Below are positions 8,226 to 15,644 of a stretch of 41,306 bases of DNA, piece after piece. The translations under genes and the position numbers were made by a program. Under the pieces are notes generated by a model, which worked only from the letters and a program-made list of their open reading frames with translations, searched no databases and was not told the DNA's origin. Within the stretch, counting starts at the first letter, position 1, and every line of letters begins with the position of its first letter. Origin of the DNA: DASTGO01 sp035719045 (lineage in GTDB: Bacteria; Actinomycetota; Actinomycetes; Actinomycetales; Kineosporiaceae); the NCBI GenBank assembly GCA_035719045.1, contig DASTGO010000036.1:1-41306 (forward strand). The letters are read 5' to 3'.

Positions 8226-9080
8226 ATGGCGGTGCGCGTGGCGCCGATCGGTGAGGACGACGTCCCTGAGGTGGCGGACTTCCTCACCGAGCACCTCAAC
8301 CGGCGTATCCCCCCGGACATCTGGGCCGCCGCGATCCGCCCCGGCTGGTCGTTCCCCGCCCCCAACCACGGTTTCCTGCTGCGGGACGGGGACCGGGTGG
8401 TCGGCGCCTACCTCGCCTTCTACTCCGAGCGGACGATCGCCGGGCAGCGGGAACGGTTCTGCAACCTGGCCGCCTGGTGCGTGCACCCCGACCACCGGTT
8501 CCACGGGCTGCGCCTGCTCAAGGCCCTGCTCGACCAGCCTGGGTACCACTTCACCGACCTGTCGCCCAGTGGCGCGGTGATCCCGCTGAACCGCAGGTTC
8601 GGTTTCACCCAGCTGGACACCACCACGGCGCTGGTCCCGCCGCAGCCGTGGCGCTGGCTGTCCCGGACCCGGGTCAGCAGCGACCCCGCGGTGATCGCCG
8701 CCACCCTCACCGGGCCGCAGCGGGAGCTGTTCGAGGACCACCGCCACCTGTCCGCCGCCCGGCATGTGGTCCTGGTCCGGGGCGAGCGCGTCTGCTACGT
8801 GATGTTCCGCAAGGTCCGGCGCAAGAACCTGCCGGGGTTCGCCGCCCTGCTGCACGTCAGCGACCCGCAGGTGCTGCGCGGCGGGATCGGGCCGCTGACC
8901 CGGCATCTGCTGCTGCGGCACGGGGTCCTCCTCACGCTGGCCGAGGTGCGTGTCGCAGGGTTCCGGCCGCGGCCGTCGCACCTCCTGGCCTCGGCCCGGC
9001 CGAAGATGTTCCGCAGCTCCACGCTGGGCCCCGACCAGATCGACGATCTCTACAGCGAACTCGTGTGCGTGCCGTGGTAG
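8226..9080 (+). CDS. GNAT-superfamily acyltransferase
   Basis: 284 residues from ATG 8226 behind GGAGGAGGAGG; the frame is open further upstream but that part is low complexity. The N-terminal half has the GNAT pattern: VRVAPIGEDDVPEVADFL (strand 1/helix 1), FLLRDGDRVVGAYLAFYS (strands 2-4), and the acyl-CoA site LAAWCVHPDHRFHGLRLLKALL at about residues 82-103, then LNRRFGF at about 124-130. The C-terminal 150 residues are less clear and could be a second, degenerate GNAT or acceptor domain. It opens the cassette and is followed after 35 bases by the ligase. It could transfer an acyl group to a sugar amine or to a carrier-bound amine. Confidence 0.75.
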   Translation: MAVRVAPIGEDDVPEVADFLTEHLNRRIPPDIWAAAIRPGWSFPAPNHGFLLRDGDRVVGAYLAFYSERTIAGQRERFCNLAAWCVHPDHRFHGLRLLKALLDQPGYHFTDLSPSGAVIPLNRRFGFTQLDTTTALVPPQPWRWLSRTRVSSDPAVIAATLTGPQRELFEDHRHLSAARHVVLVRGERVCYVMFRKVRRKNLPGFAALLHVSDPQVLRGGIGPLTRHLLLRHGVLLTLAEVRVAGFRPRPSHLLASARPKMFRSSTLGPDQIDDLYSELVCVPW

Positions 9081-9115
9081 GCGGGCCCGAGTCGACCGAG
9101 CAGGAAGGCCGTTGC

Positions 9116-10687
9116 ATGCGCACCCGGCTGCATCACCTGGTGGCCCAGGCCGCCGCCGCCCGTCCCGACGCCCCGGCGGTGAGCTTCAAGGAGGAGACCC
9201 TCGGCTACGGGCAGCTGTGGCAGGGGATCGCCGGATTCGCCGCCGCGCTGTCGGGGCTGGGCCTGCAACGCGGCCAGCGGGTCGCGGTGTACCTGGACAA
9301 GCGGCCGGAGACCGTGGTCGCCGTGTTCGGGACCTCCGCGGCGGCCGGGGTGTTCGTCCCGGTCAACCCGGTGCTGCGGGCGCACCAGGTCGGGTACATC
9401 CTGCGCGACTGCGACGTCCGGGTCCTGGTCACCTCCCGGCAGCGGCTGGCCTCGCTGCGACAGGAACTGGCCGACTGCCCTTCCGTGAGCCATGTGGTGC
9501 TGGTCGGGGACGAGCTGCCGGCCGACGGCGAGGACACCGGGTACGCCGTCCACCCCTGGCCGTCCGCGGCGGCTGCTGATCCGGGCGCCCTCGGCGGGAC
9601 CGGCGCCGACATCGACCCGGCGGCGATCCTCTACACCTCCGGCAGCACCGGCAGCCCGAAGGGCGTCGTGCTCAGCCACCGCAACCTCATCGCGGGTGCC
9701 GAGAGTGTCAGCGAGTACCTCGGCAACCGGCCGGACGACGTGATCCTGTCGGTGCTGCCGCTGAGCTTCGACGCGGGGTTCAGCCAGCTCACCACGGCCT
9801 TCGCGGTCGGTGCGCATGTGGTGCTGATGAACTACCTGCTGCCGCAGGAGGTGGTCCGGCTGTGCGCCAGGCACCGGGTGACGGGCCTGACCTGCGTTCC
9901 GCCGCTGTGGATCCAGATCGCCGACCAGGACTGGCCCGCGGAGTCCGCGAGGCAACTGCGGTACTTCGCCAACACCGGCGGCCGGATGCCGAAGACCACC
10001 CTGGACCGGCTGCGGCAGGTCTTCCCCGGCGCCCGCCCGTTCCTCATGTACGGGCTGACCGAGGCGTTCCGCTCCACCTACCTCGACCCCGCCGAGGTGG
10101 ACCGCCGGCCGGACTCCATCGGCAAGGCGATCCCCAACGCCGAGATCCTCGTGGTCCGTCCGGACGGCACCCCCTGCGGTCCCGGGGAGGAGGGCGAGCT
10201 GGTGCACCGTGGCGCGCTGGTCTCCCTCGGGTACTGGAACGACCCGCAGCGCACCGCCGAGCGGTTCCGGCCCGCCCCCGGCCGGGAGTCCGGCCTGTGC
10301 ACGCCGGAGCTGGCGGTCTGGTCCGGGGACGTCGTGGTCGCCGACGAGGAGGGGTTCCTGTACTTCGTCGGCCGCCGGGACGAGATGATCAAGACCTCCG
10401 GGTACCGGGTCAGCCCGACCGAGATCGAGGAGGCCGTGTACGCCACGGGACTGGTCGCCGATGCGGTGGCCCTGGGGCTTGAGGATCCCCAGCTCGGCCA
10501 GCAGGTCGCGCTCGTGGTCAGCGCACGCGCCGGGTCGCCGCTGGACGTCGATGCCCTGATGGCCGCGCTCAAGCAGGACCTCCCGCTGTACATGCTGCCC
10601 AAGCGGGTCGAGGTGCGCGATCAGATCCCGCGCTCGCCCAACGGCAAGTTCGACCGCCCACTGCTGCGTCAGGAGCTGAGTTCGTGA
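9116..10687 (+). CDS. AMP-forming acyl-CoA/acyl-ACP ligase (exosortase-A-associated type)
   Basis: 523-residue ANL-superfamily enzyme that activates a carboxylate as the adenylate and passes it to CoA or a carrier protein. P-loop YTSGSTGSPKGVVLSH starts at Tyr173; YGLTEAFRSTY is the A5 motif; SGDVVVADEEGFLYFVGRRDEMIKTSG covers A7/A8; the catalytic lysine is in SPNGKFDRP near the C-terminus. From memory, the segments YLDKRPETVVAVFG and GVFVPVNPVLRAHQVGYILRDC are characteristic of the ligase family linked to exosortase A (TIGR03098). It overlaps the PLP decarboxylase start by 4 bases (GTGA), which ties the two functionally. Substrate unknown; an amino acid or small diacid is possible. Confidence 0.88.
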   Translation: MRTRLHHLVAQAAAARPDAPAVSFKEETLGYGQLWQGIAGFAAALSGLGLQRGQRVAVYLDKRPETVVAVFGTSAAAGVFVPVNPVLRAHQVGYILRDCDVRVLVTSRQRLASLRQELADCPSVSHVVLVGDELPADGEDTGYAVHPWPSAAAADPGALGGTGADIDPAAILYTSGSTGSPKGVVLSHRNLIAGAESVSEYLGNRPDDVILSVLPLSFDAGFSQLTTAFAVGAHVVLMNYLLPQEVVRLCARHRVTGLTCVPPLWIQIADQDWPAESARQLRYFANTGGRMPKTTLDRLRQVFPGARPFLMYGLTEAFRSTYLDPAEVDRRPDSIGKAIPNAEILVVRPDGTPCGPGEEGELVHRGALVSLGYWNDPQRTAERFRPAPGRESGLCTPELAVWSGDVVVADEEGFLYFVGRRDEMIKTSGYRVSPTEIEEAVYATGLVADAVALGLEDPQLGQQVALVVSARAGSPLDVDALMAALKQDLPLYMLPKRVEVRDQIPRSPNGKFDRPLLRQELSS

Positions 10688-11907
10688 GCACCCACCCCAC
10701 GGTGGCGGCCTTCGCCACCCGCAACGGCAGCCTCTGCGTCGGGGGCGTGGAACTGCCGCGCCTGGTCGAGCGGGTCGGGTCGACGCCCTTCTTCGCCTAT
10801 GACCGGGGGCTGCTCACCGCCCGGATCGAGCTGCTGCGGCGGACCCTGCCCGCCGGCATCGACCTCAGCTATGCGGTCAAGGCCAACCCGATGCCCGCCC
10901 TGGTCGGCTACCTCAGCGGTCTGGTGGACTCCCTCGACGTGGCCTCCGACCTGGAGTTGCGCACCGCCCTCAACACCACCACGCCCCCGGACCGGATCAG
11001 CTTCGCCGGCCCCGGCAAGACCCCGGCGGAGCTGCGGCAGGCGGTCGCCGCGGGGGTGACTGTCGAGATGGAGTCGGTGAACGAGGCCCGGCGGCTGGTC
11101 GAGCTGGGGCAGCAGCTCGGGATCCGGCCGCGGGTCGCGCTGCGGGTGAACCCCGACTTCGAGATCAAGGGCTCCGGGATGCGGATGGGCGGCGGCTCCC
11201 AGCAGTTCGGGGTGGACGTCGAGCAGGCACCCGCCGTGCTCAAGGAGGCGGCGGCCGGCGGTCTGGACGTGCTCGGCTTCCACGTGTTCGCCGGTTCGCA
11301 GAACCTGCGGGCGGAGATCCTGGTCGAGGCGCAGCGCAAGACCGTCGAGCTGGCCCGCAGCCTGGCCGGGGACCTGCCCGGTCCGCTGCGCTACCTCAAC
11401 CTCGGCGGCGGGTTCGGGGTCCCGTACTACGAGCGGGACACCCCGCTGGACCTGGCCGCGATCGGGGACAACCTGCGCCAGTTGCAGGCGAGCGCCCACG
11501 GCGACTTCCCGCAGGCCAGGATCGTGATCGAGCTCGGCCGGTACATCGTCGGCGAGTGCGGGGTGTACGTGACCCGGGTGCTGGACCGCAAGGAGTCCCG
11601 CGGGCGGACCTTCCTCGTCGTCGACGGCGGACTGCAGCACCAGCTGGCCGCGACCGGCAACCTCGGGCAGGTGCTGCGGCGCAACTACCCGGTCAGGGTG
11701 GGCAACCGGATGGACGAGCCGCGCTCGGAGCAGGTCAGCGTGGTGGGTAACCTGTGCACCCCGCTGGACCTGCTCGCCGACCGGATCGAGTTGCAGCAGG
11801 CGCAGATCGGCGACCTGATCGTCATCTTCCTGGCCGGTGCCTATGGTCTGACGGCCAGCCCGGTACATTTCCTCAGTCATCCGCTGCCGGCGGAAGTGAT
11901 CGTCTAG
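10684..11907 (+). CDS. Fold type III PLP-dependent decarboxylase (exosortase-A-associated type)
   Basis: 407-residue alanine-racemase/ornithine-diaminopimelate decarboxylase fold enzyme. The PLP lysine is Lys66 in YAVKANP. Further PLP/substrate signatures: GFHVFAGSQ, LNLGGGFGVPYY (Gly-rich phosphate site), IELGRYIVGECGVYV, VVDGGLQHQLAATGN, VVGNLCTPLDLLAD with the active-site cysteine, and GAYGLTASP near the end. These blocks match the exosortase-A-associated decarboxylase family (TIGR03099, from memory) more than LysA. With a ligase before it and an ACP 64 bases after it, the nearest biochemical precedent is BtrJ-BtrK-BtrI of butirosin synthesis, where BtrK decarboxylates glutamyl-S-ACP. I infer an aminoacyl-S-ACP decarboxylase, not proven. 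Starts at GTG 10684. Confidence 0.88.
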   Translation: MSTHPTVAAFATRNGSLCVGGVELPRLVERVGSTPFFAYDRGLLTARIELLRRTLPAGIDLSYAVKANPMPALVGYLSGLVDSLDVASDLELRTALNTTTPPDRISFAGPGKTPAELRQAVAAGVTVEMESVNEARRLVELGQQLGIRPRVALRVNPDFEIKGSGMRMGGGSQQFGVDVEQAPAVLKEAAAGGLDVLGFHVFAGSQNLRAEILVEAQRKTVELARSLAGDLPGPLRYLNLGGGFGVPYYERDTPLDLAAIGDNLRQLQASAHGDFPQARIVIELGRYIVGECGVYVTRVLDRKESRGRTFLVVDGGLQHQLAATGNLGQVLRRNYPVRVGNRMDEPRSEQVSVVGNLCTPLDLLADRIELQQAQIGDLIVIFLAGAYGLTASPVHFLSHPLPAEVIV

Positions 11908-11971
11908 GCGACGTGGGGATCCGGGCCGCCGAACCGTCCACCGATCCGCCCACCGATCCGGAGGTGTCGCC

Positions 11972-12235
11972 ATGGCCACGGCCGAGTCGACCGTCGACGA
12001 CGTCAAGGCGCTGCTCGTCGAACTGCTCGGGATCGCTGACCGGGCCGAGGGCATGGACGCCTCGACGGAACTGCTCGGCAACCTCCCCGAGCTGGACTCG
12101 ATGGCGGTCGTCGAGGTGATCAGCGCCCTGGAGGAGCGGTTCGGGATCGCGGTGGACGACACCGAGATCGGCGCCGACACGTTCGAGACCCTCGGCAGCC
12201 TGGCGGCGTTCGTCGAGGCGCACCGCCCGGCCTGA
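11972..12235 (+). CDS. Acyl carrier protein (ACP 1)
   Basis: 87 residues; ATG 11972 follows GGAGGTG. Standard ACP layout: helix I (VDDVKALLVELLGI), then the phosphopantetheine site LPELDSMAVVEVISALEERFGI with Ser43, then acidic helix III region and a C-terminal GSLAAFVEAH helix. Expected to be modified by the AcpS encoded at 24022 and to carry the product of the ligase just upstream. It is the third member of the ligase-decarboxylase-ACP triad. Confidence 0.92.
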   Translation: MATAESTVDDVKALLVELLGIADRAEGMDASTELLGNLPELDSMAVVEVISALEERFGIAVDDTEIGADTFETLGSLAAFVEAHRPA

Positions 12236-12271
12236 CCGGTTTCGCCCGGTTCTCATTGCTGACGCACTCCT

Positions 12272-12355
12272 GGCTCTCGCCGCCGGCGCACTCCTGAGAG
12301 CTTGCGCGCCCCCGGCTCTCGTCGCCGGTGCACTCCTGAGAGCTTGCGCGCCCCT
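12272..12355. repeat. 42-bp tandem duplication with internal stem arms
   Basis: Two copies with a 42-bp period starting at 12272 and 12314 differ at only a few positions, and a piece of a third (GCACTCCTGGCTCTC) precedes them. Each unit has arms GCTCTC and GAGAGC able to form a 6-bp stem. It lies between ACP 1 and the beta-helix gene, where it might act in termination or attenuation. Confidence 0.8.
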
Positions 12356-12419
12356 GGAACAGGTCCCGGGAGCGCGGGGCGGACTGCTCCGAACCCCTGC
12401 GCGGAAGGGTCCGGCGCGG

Positions 12420-12434
12420 CATAATGCCGTTACG
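12420..12434 (+). promoter_or_regulatory. Candidate -10 box for leaderless beta-helix gene
   Basis: CATAAT at 12420-12425 ends 8 bases before GTG 12434, and there is no Shine-Dalgarno sequence. This spacing places the transcription start at or next to the start codon. No convincing -35. Confidence 0.45.
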
Positions 12435-13558
12435 TGAGGTCACCGCGCAGACACGTTCAGTCACTTTTTCGGCGCCGGCCTGCGGTGTCCCCGGAGTCCG
12501 GAGCGCCCGGATCCGGCCGGGGACGGCATCGGGTGCTGGTGATCGGACTCGTGCTGGCCCTGGGCCTCCCGGCCGCCACGGTGGGCGTCCGTCATGTCCA
12601 GGGGGAGGGCGACTCGCCGGGCCCCGGCCACCTCGCCCCGGACCACTCGATCAGCGCGCTTCCGGCCACCGCCACGGTCACCCCTGGCTCGTCCGGGTCC
12701 GCGTCGCCCGTGGTCACGGACCAGAAGGCGAAGAAGCCGGGCAAGCGCAAACCGGCCCGCCGGCCCGCCGTCAAGCCGCCGGTGAAGCCCTCTCCGGCCT
12801 TCCCCGACGCCACCAACACCGGGGTTCCCCGCGGCACCCGGCTCACCCGCTACACCGGGGACTGCGTGATCTGGCGGGCGAACACCGTCATCGACGCCAA
12901 GGACGTCCGCTGCCAGCTCATCGTGGTGGCTCCCGGGGTGCGGATCACCCGCAGCCGGGTCGACGGCGGGGTGGACCTGGAGGGCAAGGGGTCGCTGGTG
13001 ATCAGCGACTCCGAGATCATCGCCCCGCCGGACGGCACCGGGGTCGGCGACTGGAACTTCACCGTGCTGCGCTCCAACCTGTGGGGCGGCAAGCGGCAGG
13101 TCAACTGCTACGACAACTGCGTGGTCCGCGACTCCTGGATCCACGGCACCCGGTTCACCGGGGCGACCCACTCCGGCGGGATGCGGGCCGGGATGCACAC
13201 CACGTACGTGCACAACACCGTCGTCTGCGACTCCCCGGACTCCCCGCAGGACGGCGGCTGCTCCGCGGACATCACCATGTACGGGGACTTCTCCACCGTG
13301 CACGACGTGCGGATCGAGCACAACCTGTTCAAGGCGACCCCGGGCGGGTTCTGCGCCTACGGCGGGTCCACGCCGGGCAAGCCGTACCCGGACGCCCACC
13401 ATGTGGTCTTCGTGGACAACGTGTTCGAGAAGGCGGGCCGTCCGTGCGGGATCTGGGGGGCGATCCGGGACTTCGACATCCACGCCCCCGGCAACGGGTG
13501 GAGCGGCAACGTGTGGTCGGACGGCAGGCCCGTCCCGGCGCCGCAGACCCTCTCGTGA
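12434..13558 (+). CDS. Membrane-anchored right-handed parallel beta-helix protein
   Basis: 374 residues. A basic N-terminus (RSPRRHVQSLFRRR), one hydrophobic helix at about 34-51 (VLVIGLVLALGLPAATVGV), a low-complexity Pro/Lys/Ala linker to about residue 115, then about 240 residues of short beta-strand repeats (VIDAKDVRCQLIVVAPGVRITRSRVDGG, LVISDSEI, VLRSNLWGG, VVRDSWIHG, TTYVHNTVVCD, VRIEHNLFKA, VVFVDNVFEK) characteristic of parallel beta-helices. Such proteins act on or bind polysaccharide (lyases, epimerases, hydrolases), but I cannot see a diagnostic catalytic motif. Cysteines are present in likely pairs, fitting an extracytoplasmic location. Start GTG 12434 is leaderless by appearance. 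Confidence 0.75.
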   Translation: MRSPRRHVQSLFRRRPAVSPESGAPGSGRGRHRVLVIGLVLALGLPAATVGVRHVQGEGDSPGPGHLAPDHSISALPATATVTPGSSGSASPVVTDQKAKKPGKRKPARRPAVKPPVKPSPAFPDATNTGVPRGTRLTRYTGDCVIWRANTVIDAKDVRCQLIVVAPGVRITRSRVDGGVDLEGKGSLVISDSEIIAPPDGTGVGDWNFTVLRSNLWGGKRQVNCYDNCVVRDSWIHGTRFTGATHSGGMRAGMHTTYVHNTVVCDSPDSPQDGGCSADITMYGDFSTVHDVRIEHNLFKATPGGFCAYGGSTPGKPYPDAHHVVFVDNVFEKAGRPCGIWGAIRDFDIHAPGNGWSGNVWSDGRPVPAPQTLS

Positions 13559-13587
13559 CGTGATCGGCCGCGGCGCCACCGGCTGCA

Positions 13588-13627
13588 TTGCACTGGAGCG
13601 CAAGTGTTGCTGGCAGAATCGCGGCCA
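13588..13627 (+). promoter_or_regulatory. Candidate leaderless promoter of the AsnB-like gene
   Basis: TTGCAC at 13588-13593 and CAGAAT at 13614-13619 (20-bp spacer) precede ATG 13627 by 7 bases, with no Shine-Dalgarno sequence. The -10 matches TATAAT/TANNNT at most positions; the spacer is long. It would start a separate transcript for the AsnB/NadE block. Confidence 0.4.
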
Positions 13628-15390
13628 TGTCCGTCACGGCTGATCCCGGCCCGGGATTCCTCGCGCTGTCGTCACGGCCCGGCGCCGGCGACGTGCCCGA
13701 CGTGGCCGCGATCGCGGCCGCCATCGGGGCCACCGGTGTGGACGTGGCCGATGCGGGCGGGATCCGGATCGCCCGGTGGGGTCTGGCCCGCGGCCCGATC
13801 GGGGACGGCTTCCCCGTGCAGCTCAGTCTCTGCCCTCGACGGCTGGACCACGACCTGACCCCGGAGGAGGTCCAGCAGCTGCTGGCCGGTCCGGACCGGC
13901 AGGGGCTGGCGCAGGTGCTGCCCCCGTTCGCGGCAGCCACCCTCGTCGAGGGCCAGGGACTGGTGGCGGCGGTGGACCGGCTCGGGCTGCGGCACCTGTA
14001 CACCGCGTCCGGGCCGTACGGTGCCGCGGTCTCCACCTCCGCCCGCGCCCTGGCCCTGCTGGAGGGTCCGGTCCTGGACCGCGAGGCGGTGGCCCTGCAG
14101 TCCCGGCTCGGCGCGCAGTTGCGGCAGCGCACCCTGTACCGGGGCGTGGAGAAGACGAGCCCGGGGACGCTGATCCGGCTGCGGGACGGCGCCATCGGCG
14201 TGGAGCGCTACGACCCGCGGGAGCCCCTGACGCCGGTGGATCCCGACCTGGCGGCCCGGGAGGCCGCTGCGGCCCTGCGCGCGTTCATGTCCGCCTACCT
14301 GGACGATCACCCCGGCGCCGTGCTCCAGCTCACCGGAGGACTGGACACCCGGGTCCTGCTGGCCGCCGTGGACGAGAAGCGCCGCCGGACCCTGCGCGCG
14401 ATGACCCTGACCACGCCCGGGAGCGAGGACGTCCGGATCGCGGTCGCGCTGGCCCAGCGGTACGGGATGTCCCACCACCTGCTCGACCTGCAGCCGATGA
14501 CCGAGGTCACCCACGACGAGGCGAACACCTTGTGCCTGAACGCCTCGGCGCAGGTGGGCGGGATGGCCGACCCGCTGGCCTTCGCGGCGGTCAGCTGGGC
14601 GGAGGCCCGGCTGGAGCAGAGAGAGCGGCTGTCCGGCAGCAGCGGGGAGATCGGCCGGGGCCTGTACTTCTGGGGACGCGGTCCGGAGCAGGCCGTGGAG
14701 CCCGCGCTGGTCCGGCAGTTGGCTGCCTGGCGGATGTTCGCCAACCAGTCCGTCTCGGCCGCCGCCCTGCACCCGGACTTCGCGGCCTGGTCGGGGGAGT
14801 TCGCCGCGGACGAGATCGTCGACCTGTTCACCGCCGCCGCCCCGACCATGTTCGCCGCCGGCGACGAGGTGTACCTCTGGCAGCGCAACCAGCGGTGGTC
14901 GGGGGTCCTGGAGTCGGCCTCCTGCCTGCGCCGCTCCACCATGAGCCCGATGACCGACCCCCGGTACCTGCAGATCGTGACCGCGGTGCCGCCGGAGGTC
15001 AGACGGGGTTCCCGCTTCCTCGCCCGGCTGGTGACCGAGCTGGACCCCGAACTGGCCCGGATCCCGATGGAGGGCCGCCCCGCCCCTGCCGTCTTCGCCG
15101 ACCCCAGCCTGGCCAACCGGGCCCGGGTGCTGGCGATGCTGGGGCGCAAGGGATTCCGCAAGGCCCGGCAGCGCCTGGCCCGGCGGGTCAAGCCGCCGCT
15201 GGGGGCGCAACTGTTCGCCACCCGCTTCGTCGAGCACCTGCGGGAGGACGCCGGCTGCCTGGACGCGGTCGCCGGCCTGGACGTGTTCGACCCGGTGTGG
15301 CTGAAGGGCCTGGCCACCGGCGAGTCCGAGGCGACGCCCGCCGACCTGGCGCTGGTGGTCAACCTCGCCCAGGCCTTCGCCACCACATGA
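13627..15390 (+). CDS. Asparagine-synthetase-like protein with degenerate motifs
   Basis: 587 residues from ATG 13627; a start at 13588 is possible but would overlap the promoter-like region. The C-terminal half resembles the AsnB ATP-pyrophosphatase domain, but the PP-loop SGGxDS reads TGGLDT at residues 236-241. The N-terminal half looks like a class II glutamine amidotransferase fold (LVAAVDRLGLRHLYTA, YRGVEKTSPGTLIRLRDG resemble the D-R-x-G and lead-in blocks) but it lacks the essential Cys2: the protein starts Met-Ser-Val. So it probably cannot hydrolyse glutamine, like lasso-peptide B2-type or beta-lactam-synthetase-like homologues that use other amines. It overlaps downstream by ATGA and sits directly before an ACP-like gene and a canonical AsnB. 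Confidence 0.75.
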   Translation: MSVTADPGPGFLALSSRPGAGDVPDVAAIAAAIGATGVDVADAGGIRIARWGLARGPIGDGFPVQLSLCPRRLDHDLTPEEVQQLLAGPDRQGLAQVLPPFAAATLVEGQGLVAAVDRLGLRHLYTASGPYGAAVSTSARALALLEGPVLDREAVALQSRLGAQLRQRTLYRGVEKTSPGTLIRLRDGAIGVERYDPREPLTPVDPDLAAREAAAALRAFMSAYLDDHPGAVLQLTGGLDTRVLLAAVDEKRRRTLRAMTLTTPGSEDVRIAVALAQRYGMSHHLLDLQPMTEVTHDEANTLCLNASAQVGGMADPLAFAAVSWAEARLEQRERLSGSSGEIGRGLYFWGRGPEQAVEPALVRQLAAWRMFANQSVSAAALHPDFAAWSGEFAADEIVDLFTAAAPTMFAAGDEVYLWQRNQRWSGVLESASCLRRSTMSPMTDPRYLQIVTAVPPEVRRGSRFLARLVTELDPELARIPMEGRPAPAVFADPSLANRARVLAMLGRKGFRKARQRLARRVKPPLGAQLFATRFVEHLREDAGCLDAVAGLDVFDPVWLKGLATGESEATPADLALVVNLAQAFATT

Positions 15391-15413
15391 ACCAGGGGGG
15401 AGGACCCTTCGCG

Positions 15414-15644
15414 ATGAGCGGAAGGGAAGACGACGGGTTCCCGCCCGGGACGCTGCAGGCCCTCGGCGCGTTCGAGGCCCTGCCCGCCGCGGGCGAGGAC
15501 CCCGAGCTGGAGGCGGTCAAGATCGCCGTCTTCCTGGAGGACGTCTTCGGGGTGACCCTGTCCGAGTCCGAACTCGACCCCCGCACCCTCACCGGCCGGG
15601 ACGCCGTCCTCGGCCTGCTGCGTCGGCACCTGGACGGTCACTGA
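15414..15644 (+). CDS. ACP-like protein lacking the phosphopantetheine serine
   Basis: 76 residues from ATG 15414, which follows GGGGGGAGGA; an ATG at 15387 overlapping the preceding stop is an alternative (85 residues). The segment EAVKIAVFLEDVFGVTLSESELDPRTLTG aligns well with helix II to III of ACPs (compare VEVISALEERFGI in ACP 1), but the position of the carrier serine is Glu31 in EDPELEAV, with no DSx motif anywhere near. Helix I is also shortened and replaced by Gly/Pro-rich sequence. It therefore should not be phosphopantetheinylated. A docking or scaffolding subunit for the neighbouring AsnB-type enzymes is possible. The stop overlaps the AsnB start (TGATG), so co-translation is expected. 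Confidence 0.7.
   Translation: MSGREDDGFPPGTLQALGAFEALPAAGEDPELEAVKIAVFLEDVFGVTLSESELDPRTLTGRDAVLGLLRRHLDGH

Noticed and set aside
13588..13626. Earlier ATG start for the AsnB-like protein
   Set aside because: It would place the start within the promoter-like TTGCAC and adds 13 residues that do not supply an N-terminal Cys; ATG 13627 is favoured.
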